Shown piece by piece: positions 9,438 through 21,645 of a DNA stretch of 64,000 nucleotides. A model generated the notes under the pieces. It did not search any database and was not told where the DNA came from. It was given only the letters and a program-made list of their open reading frames with translations. Within the stretch, counting starts at the first letter, position 1, and the number at the start of each line of letters is the position of its first letter. The translations under genes and the position numbers were made by a program. The stretch covers positions 3,782,001-3,846,000 of the forward strand of contig NZ_CP128361.1 in the NCBI RefSeq assembly GCF_030345075.1, given 5' to 3'. This DNA comes from Solwaraspora sp. WMMA2065. Its GTDB lineage: Bacteria > Actinomycetota > Actinomycetes > Mycobacteriales > Micromonosporaceae.

Positions 9438-12400
9438 ATGAGTACGCCGTACCGCTGCGCCTCGTGCGGGCGGACCGTGCCGGCGGCGGCGACCTGCCCG
9501 CGGTGCGGTGCCGAGCAGCCGCAGTTCGCTGAGGACCTGGCCCGTATCGAGCGGTCCATCGCCGAAATGAAGGCCCGCGAGCTCTCGCTGGCCAAAGAGC
9601 AGAAGCAGACGGCCAGCGACCTGCAGGCGGCGATCTTCCAGCGGGACATCCTGTCCACCGGCGGTGCCGCCGGTCGGCGTGGCCCGGGGCCCCGGGTCTC
9701 GGTCCGCCGCCGGGCCGGGCGTCGACCGCCGACCGCCGACCAGGGCACCGCCCCGCCGAGGTTCCCCCGGCAGAGCCCCAACCTGGCCGCCGACGACGTG
9801 CCGCTGACCGGGCCGCCACCGGGCTCGGAACCGCCCGGCTCCGGCCCGGCCGGCTACCCGCCGGCCGCCGCCGGCGACGATCCGACCCAGGTCCTGTCGT
9901 CGGACGGCACCCGACCGGAGGCGTCCGCCCAGTCCATCCAGAACGTCCTGCTCGGCCTCGGCGCGCTGATGGCGGTGGTGGTGTTCGCCGCCGTCGCCAA
10001 CAGCGCGTTGCCCGATGTCACCCGGTTGAGCGTGCTGTTCGCCGGCACGCTGCTGCTGCTCGCGGCACCGCCCGCAGTCGCCGCCCGCGGGCTCACCTCC
10101 ACCGCGGAGACGATCGCCGCCGTGGCGCTGGTCCTCGTCCCGATCGACGGCTACGCGATCTGGGCGACCGACGCCGTCCGGGCCGGGCCGGTCAGCCCGT
10201 CGGCGTTCGCCGGCCTCACCTTCGCCGTCACCGCGCTGGTCGCCGCCGGTTACGCCGCCACCACCGGGCTACGCCTGCCCCGGTACGGCATGGTGCTCGC
10301 GATCCAGCCGGTGGTGCCGCTGCTCGGTCAGGACGTGATCCGGGGGCCTGCCGGGTGGGCGTCGGCCCTCGCCGTGGTCGCCGTGCTCGATCTGCTGCTG
10401 GTACGGCTACTGAGCGGCCCCGGGCAGCTCGGCGGCGGCTGGCGGTTCGGGTCGCCGACGGCGCCTCGACCCCGGCCGGACGCGCCGGCCGGGTCGGACA
10501 GCGGCAACCAGCCCGTCGACCGGTCCGGCGGGCCCGCCGGGTCAGCCGGGCTGGCACCGACCGGCACCGGCTCCGACCGGCCGGAGAACGCGCCGGAGGA
10601 GGCCGACGCCGTCGTCGAGGGTGAGCCTCCCGGTGGCGGCAACGGTGGTCGAGGGCCGGGCTGGCTGCCGCCGGCACCCACCGCGGCCGTCCTCTGGCTA
10701 CGCGACCTGATCTGGACCCTGCACGGGCTCGCCGTCACAGCCGCCCTGCTGTTCGCCGTGGTGGCGGTACTGCGCGCCGACACGGTGCCCGACGCGCTGG
10801 TCGCAGCGGCGGTGCTGCTGATCGCCGCCGGGATCGGGCTCGCCGGTGGATTCACCCTGGGCCACCCGCCACTGCCGGACCTGGCCGCCGGCGTGTTCGC
10901 CCTGGCGGTCATCGGCGCGGCCAGCCGGGTCGCGGCGGTCGCCCTGCCCGGTCCGGCGCTGCTGCTGATCGCCGCCGTGGTCGCCGTCGCCGGAATCGGC
11001 GTACGGGCCCTGCCGGAGCAGGTCCGCCGTGGCCCGCAGCTCGCGGCGGCGGCCGCGTTGACCGTGCTCGGCGTACTGGTCGCCGGTGGCGCGCTGCGAG
11101 CGGCGCTGGCACCGGTCCGCGCCGCGTTGCCCGCATGGCAGGCCGACCTGGCCGGCTACCAGCAGAGCCTGGTCGACTACGCCGGGCCCGCCGACTGGCA
11201 GCTCGCCCTGGCCGCGCTGTTGATCACCATCGCGGCGGCGGTCGCCATGCCGGTCGAATGGCGCCGCGAGGCGACCGTCGTCGGCGTGACGTTGACCGCG
11301 CTGGCCGTACCGGCGTCCTTCGCACTGCCCTGGTACGCCGCACCGTGGCTGCCGGTGCTCACCGCCGTCGCGGTGGCCGGCACAGGTTTCCTCACCGACA
11401 CCACCCGGGCCGCCCGGGTGCACGTGATCTGCGCGGCGGTGCTCGGCACCGCCGGTGCGGGCGCGGCGCTGGCCCGCCCCGGCTCCACCGCCGCCGCTCT
11501 GCTGGTGCTGGCCGCCGCCGGCGTACTGATCGCGGTGGCCGGGACCCTGCCGGAGGTACGTCGCCGGCCCGCCGGGGACGCGGTCGGCGGTTGGGCAGCC
11601 GGCGGTGCAGCATTCGCCCTGCCCGGTGGGGTGGCGGCGTTCGTCGCCGCTCTGGTACCGCCGCCGGGGCCGACCGCGCTGACCGTCCAGGAGACGACCG
11701 CCCCGATCCTGGCCGCCGGTTTCCTCGCGGTCTGCGGCACACTCGGCTACTCGGCGCTGGCGCAGGTGGCCGAACGGCAGATCCCCCGGCCGTTGACCAT
11801 CGGCACCGGGCTCGGGGCGCTCGCGGTCACCGCTGCGACGTTCGGCTCCCCCGGCGCGACCGTCGCCGACGTGTGGGTCGCCGTCGGGCTGCTGGTCGCC
11901 GCAGGGCTGCTGCTCATGGCACCGTCGATCGACGCCGGGCGGCGGGCGGACCGGCTGCTCGACGGCCCCGACTACGCCGCAGCGGCCGCCACCGCCGCGC
12001 TGGTCGGCACCCTGGCCAGGGTCAGCGCGATCGTGGTACCCGGCACCGAACTGGTGGCCAGCGCGGCGCTGACCCTGCTGGTGGCGGTCGCCGTACGCGC
12101 CCTGCCCGAGCACTGGCGGCGCGGACCGGTCCTGGGCACCGCAGTCAGCGGTGGAGTCATCGCCGTCCTCGCCGGCTACACCGCGGTCGCCGGCGGCGTC
12201 CAGGCACTGGCCACCCCGGGCCAACTCTGGCAGGCGGACCTGACCGCCTGGTCCACCGAGGTCGCCGCCAACTCGTGGCAGGTGCCGCTGGCCCTGGTAC
12301 TGCTCGCGCTGGCCGCCGCCGTCGCGCTGCCCCGACCCTGGTCGTTCCACGCCGCCGGCGTGCTGGTCGCGCTCGCCACCGTCGGCACCCCGGCGGCGCT

Positions 12401-14567
12401 CGGCCTGCCCTGGTGGTCGCCGATCGTGGTCGGATGCCTGGTCGCGATCGGGTACGGGATCGTCTCGGTGGCCGCCGACGATCCACAGGCAGCCACCGCC
12501 CGGGCCGGCGTCGCCGTGGCGGTCGCCCTGTACGCCATCGGCGCCAGCCTGGTCCGTCCGTGGACCACCGCCGCCGCGCTCGGTGTCGTGGTGCTGACCT
12601 GCGTGGTGGTGGCGGTACTCGCCCGAGTCGTCGCCACCGTGACGCTGGCCGACCAGTCCGCTCCGGCCGACCAGGCTGGTCAAACTGACCAGGATGATCA
12701 GGCAGGTACCGGGCAGCTCGTCCCCGACCGGGAGTCGATGCCGGCGCACCTGGCGAAGATCGGTGGCGCAGCGACCGGGGCCGCGCTGCTGGCGATGCCC
12801 GGGGCGGTCGCCGCGCTGGCCGCCGCGCTCGGCTGGACCACGGAGATCGTGCTGACCGGGGCGTTGGCCGCCTCGGCGCTCGGCGTCGCCGTGCTGGCCA
12901 TGGTCCGCCGCCAGGTGCCGCACTACCTGCCGTACGCCACCGTCGGGTTGGCCGGCGGCGCGACGGTCACCGCCCTCGCGTCGCTCCCGACCGACCTGCC
13001 GACCGGCATGTACGCCGCCGGGGCCGCACTGCTCGGCGTACTCGCCGAACTGCTGCGGGCCGCCACCCCACCGCCGGTGGACCTGTCCCGGCCGAGTCGC
13101 CGATGGTCCGGGCTCGGCGGCCGGTGGAGCCAGCCGGGGCCGCTGGAGATCGGCCGGGAGTGGGCGATCAGCCCGGTCAAGGGTGCGCTGGCAGCCGCCG
13201 CGCTGCCCACCGCGTTGGCCGTCGCGGCGGTGGCACCGACGCTGACCGCCGCGCTGGTCGAGCCGTACCGCACGCTGACCGCGATCTGGCAGGGACCACC
13301 GGCCGGGCTGCTCGATCCGCCGGCCGCCGCCGTGGACCCGACCAACGTGCTCGCCGCGCTGCTGCTCACCGTCGCGGCGGCGCTGGCCGCGACCGGGTTC
13401 AACACCGGCGGGCCGGGCCAGGCGGTTCCGGTGGTGCTGCCCGGCGTGGCGATCACCCTGCTGATCACCCCGATGTCGTTCGGCGTCGGCTGGCCGGCGG
13501 GCACCATGGCGGCGCTGCTGGTCTTCGCGGTCGCCATGGTCGGACTGGCGCTGACCGAACCGCCGCCGGACACCGAACGGCACCGGCCGCTGCGCATCGC
13601 CCGCCGGCTGCTGTTCCTGATCGGCCTCGCCGCCGGTGGCGCCGGGCTTGCCGGCGCGCTGGCCAACGATCAACTGACCGTCTTCACGCTGGGCAGCTCG
13701 GTGTGCGTCGGAGCGGTGGCCGCGTACGCCGGACGCAGCCAGCCGGCTCGGATCCTCGGCTGGCTGTTCGCCTCGGTGATGGCGCAGATGTTCGTACTGA
13801 CCGTGGGCCTTGTCGCCGGCCTCCCGCCGAGCTGGTCGGCGTTCGGCGTACTCGCCGTCGGTGCCGGCCTGCTGCTGTCCGCGACCCGGCTGCCCCGGCT
13901 CAGCCACCCCGAGGCGGTACGCGAGGCGGCGGTGGTCGAGTGGAGCAGCTACGCGGCCGCACTGCTCGCGCTGGCCCTGGCGTACGACTCGGCCGCGCAT
14001 CTGGCCGGGCTGCTGGCCGCCTGGGGCGCGGTGCTCGGTGTGACGGCCACCCGGCCGGGCCGACGCGCGATGGAGCGTCGGGTCCTGTTCTGGCTGGCGG
14101 TCGGCTGTGAGATCACCGCCTGGTGGATGCTGATGCGGATCACCGACGTGGCGCTCACCGAGGCGTACACCTTGCCGTTCGCCGTCCTCGCCCTGCTGGT
14201 CGGGGTCCTGGAACTGCGGCACCGGCCGGACCTGAGCAGTTGGACGGCGTACGGGCCGGCACTGGCCGCGGCGTTCCTGCCCACCCTGGTGCTGGTGATC
14301 AGCTCCGGGGAGAACAGTTTCCGGCAGGTCCTGTTGCTGCTCGGTGCGGTCGGCACCCTGCTGGTCGGGGCGATGAGTCAGCAGCAGGCTCCGGTGGTGG
14401 TCGGTACGGTGGTCAGCGCGGTGACCGCGTTGCACGCGTTGACCTTCTTCGGGCCGTGGCTGGTGCTGATCCCGGTCGGTCTGGTGCTGCTGGCGCTCGG
14501 GGCCAGCAGCGAGTGGCGCCGGCAGACCCAGGAACGGGTGCGGGGCGCGCTGCGCGGCATGCGCTGA
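9438..14567 (+). CDS. Giant SCO7613-type polytopic membrane protein with N-terminal zinc ribbon
   Basis: This 1709-residue protein starts at ATG 9438, preceded by GGAGGAGGG. Residues ~5-30 hold a zinc ribbon, CASCGRTVPAAATCPRCG (two CxxC knuckles), followed by a short charged helix (RIERSIAEMKARELSLAKEQK) that could form a coiled coil. A Pro/Gly-rich linker leads into a long chain of alternating hydrophobic segments, probably more than 40 membrane helices, interrupted by two acidic linkers near residues ~350-410 and ~1075-1105. The architecture matches actinobacterial proteins described as SCO7613 C-terminal domain-containing membrane proteins. The function is unknown. It stands alone between ugd and purE. 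Confidence 0.85.
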   Translation: MSTPYRCASCGRTVPAAATCPRCGAEQPQFAEDLARIERSIAEMKARELSLAKEQKQTASDLQAAIFQRDILSTGGAAGRRGPGPRVSVRRRAGRRPPTADQGTAPPRFPRQSPNLAADDVPLTGPPPGSEPPGSGPAGYPPAAAGDDPTQVLSSDGTRPEASAQSIQNVLLGLGALMAVVVFAAVANSALPDVTRLSVLFAGTLLLLAAPPAVAARGLTSTAETIAAVALVLVPIDGYAIWATDAVRAGPVSPSAFAGLTFAVTALVAAGYAATTGLRLPRYGMVLAIQPVVPLLGQDVIRGPAGWASALAVVAVLDLLLVRLLSGPGQLGGGWRFGSPTAPRPRPDAPAGSDSGNQPVDRSGGPAGSAGLAPTGTGSDRPENAPEEADAVVEGEPPGGGNGGRGPGWLPPAPTAAVLWLRDLIWTLHGLAVTAALLFAVVAVLRADTVPDALVAAAVLLIAAGIGLAGGFTLGHPPLPDLAAGVFALAVIGAASRVAAVALPGPALLLIAAVVAVAGIGVRALPEQVRRGPQLAAAAALTVLGVLVAGGALRAALAPVRAALPAWQADLAGYQQSLVDYAGPADWQLALAALLITIAAAVAMPVEWRREATVVGVTLTALAVPASFALPWYAAPWLPVLTAVAVAGTGFLTDTTRAARVHVICAAVLGTAGAGAALARPGSTAAALLVLAAAGVLIAVAGTLPEVRRRPAGDAVGGWAAGGAAFALPGGVAAFVAALVPPPGPTALTVQETTAPILAAGFLAVCGTLGYSALAQVAERQIPRPLTIGTGLGALAVTAATFGSPGATVADVWVAVGLLVAAGLLLMAPSIDAGRRADRLLDGPDYAAAAATAALVGTLARVSAIVVPGTELVASAALTLLVAVAVRALPEHWRRGPVLGTAVSGGVIAVLAGYTAVAGGVQALATPGQLWQADLTAWSTEVAANSWQVPLALVLLALAAAVALPRPWSFHAAGVLVALATVGTPAALGLPWWSPIVVGCLVAIGYGIVSVAADDPQAATARAGVAVAVALYAIGASLVRPWTTAAALGVVVLTCVVVAVLARVVATVTLADQSAPADQAGQTDQDDQAGTGQLVPDRESMPAHLAKIGGAATGAALLAMPGAVAALAAALGWTTEIVLTGALAASALGVAVLAMVRRQVPHYLPYATVGLAGGATVTALASLPTDLPTGMYAAGAALLGVLAELLRAATPPPVDLSRPSRRWSGLGGRWSQPGPLEIGREWAISPVKGALAAAALPTALAVAAVAPTLTAALVEPYRTLTAIWQGPPAGLLDPPAAAVDPTNVLAALLLTVAAALAATGFNTGGPGQAVPVVLPGVAITLLITPMSFGVGWPAGTMAALLVFAVAMVGLALTEPPPDTERHRPLRIARRLLFLIGLAAGGAGLAGALANDQLTVFTLGSSVCVGAVAAYAGRSQPARILGWLFASVMAQMFVLTVGLVAGLPPSWSAFGVLAVGAGLLLSATRLPRLSHPEAVREAAVVEWSSYAAALLALALAYDSAAHLAGLLAAWGAVLGVTATRPGRRAMERRVLFWLAVGCEITAWWMLMRITDVALTEAYTLPFAVLALLVGVLELRHRPDLSSWTAYGPALAAAFLPTLVLVISSGENSFRQVLLLLGAVGTLLVGAMSQQQAPVVVGTVVSAVTALHALTFFGPWLVLIPVGLVLLALGASSEWRRQTQERVRGALRGMR

Positions 14568-14597
14568 GGCCGCTCGGGGAGACCCGGCTGGACGGCT

Positions 14598-14614
14598 CCG
14601 GCCGCTGCGGCCGG
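14598..14614. terminator. Possible terminator hairpin between convergent genes
   Basis: A palindrome of the form CCGGCC-GCTGC-GGCCGG lies between the ends of the giant membrane-protein gene and purE. It has no T tract, so the assignment is weak. Confidence 0.3.
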
Positions 14615-14634
14615 CCGGGCAGATTCGGCCGGGG

Positions 14635-15129
14635 TTAGGCGGTACCGCCGTGTGACGCCTGCAGCGCGGCGTCCTTCGTGGCGACCAGCTCGACCAGCTC
14701 CTGCTGGTAGGCGAGCATCCGGGCGCGCAGCCCTGGGTCGGTGGCGGCGAGGATCCGCACCGCCAGCAGGCCGGCGTTGCGGGCACCACCGATCGACACC
14801 GTGGCCACCGGCACGCCCGCCGGCATCTGCACGATCGACAGCAGCGAGTCCATCCCGTCCAGATGTTTCAACGGCACCGGCACCCCGATCACCGGCAGCG
14901 GGGTCGCCGAGGCGACCATGCCCGGCAGGTGGGCCGCGCCGCCTGCCCCGGCGATGATCACCTGGATGCCCCGGTCGGCGGCGTTGCCGGCGTAGTCGAG
15001 CATGCCGTGCGGGGTGCGGTGCGCCGAGATCACCCGTACCTCGTGCTCGACGTCGAACTCGGCGAGGGACTCGGCGGCGGCCCGCATCGTCGGCCAGTCC
15101 GAGTCGCTGCCCATGATGACGCCGATCAT
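14635..15129 (-). CDS. purE: N5-carboxyaminoimidazole ribonucleotide mutase
   Basis: This class I PurE of 164 residues interconverts N5-CAIR and CAIR in de novo purine synthesis. Visible motifs are GSDSDWPTM at the N-terminus (phosphate binding), SAHRTP (with the catalytic histidine) and [12 protein letters not shown]. It overlaps the end of purK by four bases (ATGA), so the pair is translationally coupled and PurK product passes directly to PurE. Confidence 0.96.
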   Translation of the reverse strand: MIGVIMGSDSDWPTMRAAAESLAEFDVEHEVRVISAHRTPHGMLDYAGNAADRGIQVIIAGAGGAAHLPGMVASATPLPVIGVPVPLKHLDGMDSLLSIVQMPAGVPVATVSIGGARNAGLLAVRILAATDPGLRARMLAYQQELVELVATKDAALQASHGGTA

Positions 15130-16301
15130 CGCCCCTCCTGCAGCCAGCGGGCGGCCCGGGCGGCCCGGTTTCGGACGTCGGTCAGATCCTCGCCGAGCAC
15201 CGTCACGTGGCCGATCTTGCGGCCCGGCCGGACCTGTTTGCCGTACAGGTGGACCTTCGCGCCAGGGTCGGTCGCGAACAGGTGGTGCAGCCGTTCGTCG
15301 ATGCCCATCCCGCCGTCCGCGCCGCCCAGCACGTTCGCCATCACCACCGCCGGGGCGGTCAGCCCGGTGTCACCCATCGGATAGTCCAGTACCGCCCGCA
15401 GATGCTGCTCGAACTGGGAGGTACGCGCGCCCTCGATCGTCCAGTGCCCGGAATTGTGCGGCCGCATCGCCAGCTCGTTGACCACCAGGCCACCGCCACC
15501 GGTCACCTCGAACAGCTCCACCGCCAGCAGCCCGACCACGTCGAGCGCGCTGGCCAGGTCGATAGCCAGCTGCTGGGCCGCCAGGGCGAGCGGCTGCGGC
15601 AGGGCCGGTGCGGGCGCCAGCACCTCGACGCAGATGCCGTCCCGTTGCACGGTCTCCACCACCGGGTAGACCGCCAGCTGACCGAACGGGGAGCGGGCCA
15701 CCTGCACCGCCAGCTCGCGGACCAGCTTCACCCGCTCCTCGGCGATCAGCTCCACCGCCGGGTCGGCTGACGGGTCGGCCGGGTCGAGACCGGCGGTGAC
15801 CAGCTCGTCCGGCGTGTCCAGCAGCCACACCCCGCGGCCGTCGTAGCCGCCGCGCGCGGTCTTGACCACCACCGGCCAGCCGGCCTCGGCACCGAACGCG
15901 GCCAGCTCGTCTACCGAGCCGATCCGTCGCCAACGGGGCACCGGGGCACCCAGCTCGGTCAGCCGCCGCCGCATCACCGCCTTGTCCTGGGCGCAGCGCA
16001 GCGCGTCGGCCCCCGGGTGCAGGCGCACGCCATCGGCGGCCAGCGCCCGGATGTGCTCGCCCGGCACGTGCTCGTGGTCGAAGGTGACGACGTCACAGCC
16101 CTTGGCGAAGGTACGCAGCGCGGCGAGGTCGGTGTGCTCGCCGTACTGCACGTCGGCGGCGACCAGGGCGGCGCCGTCCTCCGGTGTGCGGGCCAGCACG
16201 CGCAGCGACTGGCCGAGCGCGATCGCGGCCTGGTGGGTCATCCGGGCGAGCTGCCCACCACCCACCATGCCGACGACGGGCAGTCCGGTACGGGTATCCA
16301 T
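15126..16301 (-). CDS. purK: 5-(carboxyamino)imidazole ribonucleotide synthase
   Basis: This ATP-grasp enzyme of 391 residues makes N5-CAIR from AIR, bicarbonate and ATP. The N-terminus [13 protein letters not shown] is the PurK signature; [17 protein letters not shown] is the ATP-grasp lysine/glycine loop; and [17 protein letters not shown] is the metal-binding end. A TAGGCT -10 lies nine bases before the ATG and overlaps the stop codon of the upstream gene, suggesting a leaderless message. It is co-translated with purE. Confidence 0.96.
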   Translation of the reverse strand: MDTRTGLPVVGMVGGGQLARMTHQAAIALGQSLRVLARTPEDGAALVAADVQYGEHTDLAALRTFAKGCDVVTFDHEHVPGEHIRALAADGVRLHPGADALRCAQDKAVMRRRLTELGAPVPRWRRIGSVDELAAFGAEAGWPVVVKTARGGYDGRGVWLLDTPDELVTAGLDPADPSADPAVELIAEERVKLVRELAVQVARSPFGQLAVYPVVETVQRDGICVEVLAPAPALPQPLALAAQQLAIDLASALDVVGLLAVELFEVTGGGGLVVNELAMRPHNSGHWTIEGARTSQFEQHLRAVLDYPMGDTGLTAPAVVMANVLGGADGGMGIDERLHHLFATDPGAKVHLYGKQVRPGRKIGHVTVLGEDLTDVRNRAARAARWLQEGR

Positions 16302-16313
16302 TGCGGCGACAGC

Positions 16314-18362
<2,049 letters not shown>

Positions 18363-18442
18363 GCTGGTCGCTCCTCGGGGTCGTGGCACGACCCCGACGG
18401 TGTGGGGTCGCACGTTCCGACCATAGCCAGTCGGTGGGCGGC

Positions 18443-19045
18443 TCACCGCCGGGTCGAAACCGGAACGTCCGGGTATCGCAGCGCGGTGAGGCCCGCCTCG
18501 GCGGCGGCCTGCACGTTCTCCGGCCGATCATCGACGAAGGTGACCCGGTCGGCAGGCGCGCCGAGCCGGTGCAGCAGCGCCGCGAAGATCGCCGGATCGG
18601 GTTTGGTCAACGCCAGCCGGCAGCTGAACAGCCGGTGGTGGAACACCGCCGCCCAGTCGGCCGAGTCGATCGCCGTGGCGATGGACTCGGGGGCGTTGGA
18701 CAGCAGCGCCAAGCCGTGTCCGTCGGCGGCAAGGCCGGTGACGAGTTCGACGGTACGCGGATTCAGCTGCGACCAGCTGGCGATGTCGGCCCGGTCCAGT
18801 TCGGCCACCAGCGGATCGTCGGCGGACAGCGGCCGACCGACCACGTGGCTCCAGTAGCGCTCGGCCGGCCAGCCGGCGTCGTAGGCGTCCCGGTGCCGCC
18901 AGTACCCCTCGTCGAAGGTGGCCTGCGGCAGCCCGGCCAGCTCGGCCATGGCGGCTACCGCGCCCGGCGGCTGCGGCAGCGAGATGACCTGGCCGTAGTC
19001 GAAAACCAACCAGTCCCGGACGGCACCGCTGGGCCCGCCGGTCAC
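18443..19045 (-). CDS. HAD-superfamily protein lacking the second motif I aspartate
   Basis: This 200-residue HAD-IA-like protein starts at a GTG that overlaps the stop of the GGDEF-EAL gene (GTGA), so the two are translationally coupled. Motif I reads VFDYGQVI: the nucleophile position D16 is present, but the usual second Asp is a glycine. Motif II serine is in [10 protein letters not shown], motif III lysine in LTKPDP, and motif IV is [10 protein letters not shown]. Loss of the second Asp is seen in HAD proteins that are not classical phosphatases. The substrate is unknown; the coupling to a c-di-GMP protein may be coincidental. Confidence 0.8.
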   Translation of the reverse strand: MTGGPSGAVRDWLVFDYGQVISLPQPPGAVAAMAELAGLPQATFDEGYWRHRDAYDAGWPAERYWSHVVGRPLSADDPLVAELDRADIASWSQLNPRTVELVTGLAADGHGLALLSNAPESIATAIDSADWAAVFHHRLFSCRLALTKPDPAIFAALLHRLGAPADRVTFVDDRPENVQAAAEAGLTALRYPDVPVSTRR

Positions 19046-21645
19046 GACGCACCGTCCGCGCGCAGCGGGTAGATCTGGGCCTGCGCGGAGTCCGCCAGGG
19101 ACCGGAGCACCGCGAGCACCTTGTCGGCGGGCATCGGCTTGAAGAAGTGGTAGCCCTGCGCGGCGGCGCAGCCGAGGGCGGCCAGGGTGGCCCGCTGGTC
19201 GGCAGTCTCCACGCCCTCGGCGACCACCCGCAGGCCCATCTCCCGGCCCAGCCGGACGGTGTGCCGCACGATGGCGGCATCGCGTGGCGAGTCGGCCATC
19301 CGGACCACGAAGGACCGGTCGACCTTCAGCTCGTCGACGGTGACCCGGGTCAGGAAGGCCAGCGAGGAGAACCCGGTGCCGAAGTCGTCGACGGCGAGCT
19401 GGACGCCCATCTCCCGGAGGCTGGCCAGCACCTCGTCGATGATCTCCAGCTCGCTCATCACCACCGTCTCGGTGATCTCCAGCACCAACCGGTGGGCCGG
19501 GACCTGGTGGCGGCGCAGCAGCTCGCCGATCTCGGCTGGCAGCTGCGGGTCGAGCAGGCTCCGGGCCGAGATGTTGACCGAGATCGGTACGTCGATGCCG
19601 TGTGCCGCCCACTCGGCGGCGGCCGACAACGCCCGGTCGACGACGTACCGGGTGAACGGGGCGAGCAGTTCACTGCCCTCGACCGCTCTGACGAAGTGGA
19701 CCGGGGTGAGCCGGCCGCGCCGCGGATGCCGCCACCGGATCAGCGCCTCCACCCCGGTCGGCCCGCCGGTGGCGAGGTCGACCGCCGGTTGCAGGGCCAG
19801 TTCGAGCTGGTCGTCGACGTCCAGCGCGGCGCGCAGTTCGGCCAGCAGCGCAAGCTGATCAGTGTTGGCGGCGTCCTTCGCGCTGTCGTAGCCGGCGACG
19901 CTGCCGCCGATCGCCTTCGCATGGCTCATCGCGATGTTCGCCCGACGAAGCAGTTCATTCATGTCGGCGGTGCCGGCACCGGCGACCACTACGCCGAGTG
20001 CGCCTTCGACCGACATCCGCACACCGGCGACCTCGGTCGGCTCGGCCAGCATCGCGGTGATCTCGCGGGCCCGGCGCATCGCCACCGCGGTCGGCGAGGT
20101 CCGCTCGACGCAGCCGGCGGCAGCCGGGCTCAGCGACGTCAGGAGCAGGGCGAACTCGTCGTTGCCGAGCCGGCCGAGCAGCTCGCCGGGGCGGAGCCGG
20201 TCACTGAGCCGCCGGGCGGCGGACTGCAGCAGTTCGTCACCGGCGGCGTTACCCAGGGTGTCGTTGACCTCTTTGAAGCCCTTGATGTCGAGCAGCAGCA
20301 GAGCGACCGGATGGTCGTGCTCCAGCCGGTGCAGGGCGACGTCGCCCTTGGTGAGCAGCGCCGCCCGGTTGAGCAGCTCGGTCACCGGGTCGTGCATCGA
20401 CCGGTGCATGGTCCGGTCGGTGAGGTGGCGCAGTGCCCGGTCGGTGGCAGCGTCGTGCAGGGCCGCGGCGAGCGCGTCACCGAAGGCCGAGAGCGCGTTG
20501 CGGTCCCGGGACCTCGGCATGGTGCTGGCCGGCAGGTGGATCCGCAGCTCACCGACGCCGGTCCGGCCGACCGTGAGCGGGTGGACGAGCATCTGGTCGG
20601 CTGCGTCGTCCGCAGCATCATCGTCCGCGAGGTCCTCAGCCGCCGCCACGGGGTCGACGGGGTCGGCCGGCGGCTCCGACCGGCGCAACCCGCCGTCGGC
20701 GTCGCCGACGTAGCGCCACAGCCTGCCGTCGACCTGCCGCACGTCGATCTCGACGCGTTCGGCGCCGAACAGGGTGAGCCCGCCAGCGACCCCCGCACCG
20801 ACGACCGCCGGCTCGTCGAGCTGGTTGAGCGCCCGGGTCGCCCGGGCGAACTCCTGCCAGGCCCGACGTTCGTCCTCGACCCGCAGCCGGTGTCCGTAGG
20901 TCTGCTGCAGCAGCCACAGCACCGGGGGCAGCAGCAGCAGCCAACGCGGATCGTGGCCGAGCATCCCGACCGTGGCCAGCCCGACCAGGACGTTGCCGAC
21001 GAACATCAGCAGCTTGTTGCGCAGCGCGTGCAGCAGGGTGGCGACGAACGGCCGGCCGTGCCGCAGCGACAGGGCGACCGTGGCCAGGGCGGCGGTGATC
21101 AGCAGATAGACCAGCCCGCCGAGGAGCATGGCGGCGGCGAGCAGCGGGGTGAGCTGCTGGGCGTACGGGTCGGCAACCGCCCGGGCGGCGACGCCGGCCG
21201 CCGCGACGGCGACGGTCAGCGACGCGGTGACCCGGAGAATCTCCGGCACCGTACGGGGCTCGGAGAAGATCGACAGTAGGGTCCAGGCGATGCCCACGCC
21301 GACGGCGGCGGCGGCGGGCAGCCAGCCGACCGGCAGGATGTAGAGGCCGACGATGAGGGCGGCCTCGCCCCAGGTGAAGCTGACCGTGCCGGTGCCGATG
21401 CGGAACCGCAGTCGGGCGAGTTGCGCGACGCCGAGCAGTGCCGCGACGATCGCGAAACCGGCCGGGGCCGGGAGAGCCGACGCCTGCCGAGCCGGCCCGG
21501 TGAGCAGCCCGATGGCGATGGTGGCGACGGCGGCCACCAGGACGGCGACGGTGAAGACGGGCAGCCGCCACTGGCCCCCGCCGTCAGGGGCTCCGGTCGC
21601 CGCTTCGTGCGCGGTCGCAGCCGGTTCCGGCCGCGCCGACGTCAC
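19042..21645 (-). CDS. Membrane-bound GGDEF-EAL protein, probable c-di-GMP phosphodiesterase
   Basis: This 867-residue protein has eight or so membrane helices (residues ~28-250), a GAF-like linker (~265-400), a GGDEF domain (~415-590) and an EAL domain (~600-850). The diguanylate cyclase signature is GRLGNDEF (G494, N495), so the second glycine of GGDEF is replaced and no RxxD inhibitory site is seen. The EAL domain keeps E633-A-L, N691, E723, D753-D754, K774 and E810. I infer that it hydrolyses c-di-GMP while the GGDEF domain is impaired or binds GTP as a regulator. The start is a GTG overlapping the stop of a 39-codon upstream ORF. Confidence 0.92.
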   Translation of the reverse strand: MTSARPEPAATAHEAATGAPDGGGQWRLPVFTVAVLVAAVATIAIGLLTGPARQASALPAPAGFAIVAALLGVAQLARLRFRIGTGTVSFTWGEAALIVGLYILPVGWLPAAAAVGVGIAWTLLSIFSEPRTVPEILRVTASLTVAVAAAGVAARAVADPYAQQLTPLLAAAMLLGGLVYLLITAALATVALSLRHGRPFVATLLHALRNKLLMFVGNVLVGLATVGMLGHDPRWLLLLPPVLWLLQQTYGHRLRVEDERRAWQEFARATRALNQLDEPAVVGAGVAGGLTLFGAERVEIDVRQVDGRLWRYVGDADGGLRRSEPPADPVDPVAAAEDLADDDAADDAADQMLVHPLTVGRTGVGELRIHLPASTMPRSRDRNALSAFGDALAAALHDAATDRALRHLTDRTMHRSMHDPVTELLNRAALLTKGDVALHRLEHDHPVALLLLDIKGFKEVNDTLGNAAGDELLQSAARRLSDRLRPGELLGRLGNDEFALLLTSLSPAAAGCVERTSPTAVAMRRAREITAMLAEPTEVAGVRMSVEGALGVVVAGAGTADMNELLRRANIAMSHAKAIGGSVAGYDSAKDAANTDQLALLAELRAALDVDDQLELALQPAVDLATGGPTGVEALIRWRHPRRGRLTPVHFVRAVEGSELLAPFTRYVVDRALSAAAEWAAHGIDVPISVNISARSLLDPQLPAEIGELLRRHQVPAHRLVLEITETVVMSELEIIDEVLASLREMGVQLAVDDFGTGFSSLAFLTRVTVDELKVDRSFVVRMADSPRDAAIVRHTVRLGREMGLRVVAEGVETADQRATLAALGCAAAQGYHFFKPMPADKVLAVLRSLADSAQAQIYPLRADGAS

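Noticed and set aside
10698-14789. 1363-codon minus-strand open frame opposite the giant membrane protein
   Set aside because: Composition is Gln/Arg/Gly/His-biased without domains, typical of the antisense shadow of a GC-rich gene; the plus-strand gene has a zinc ribbon, helices and a good ribosome site.
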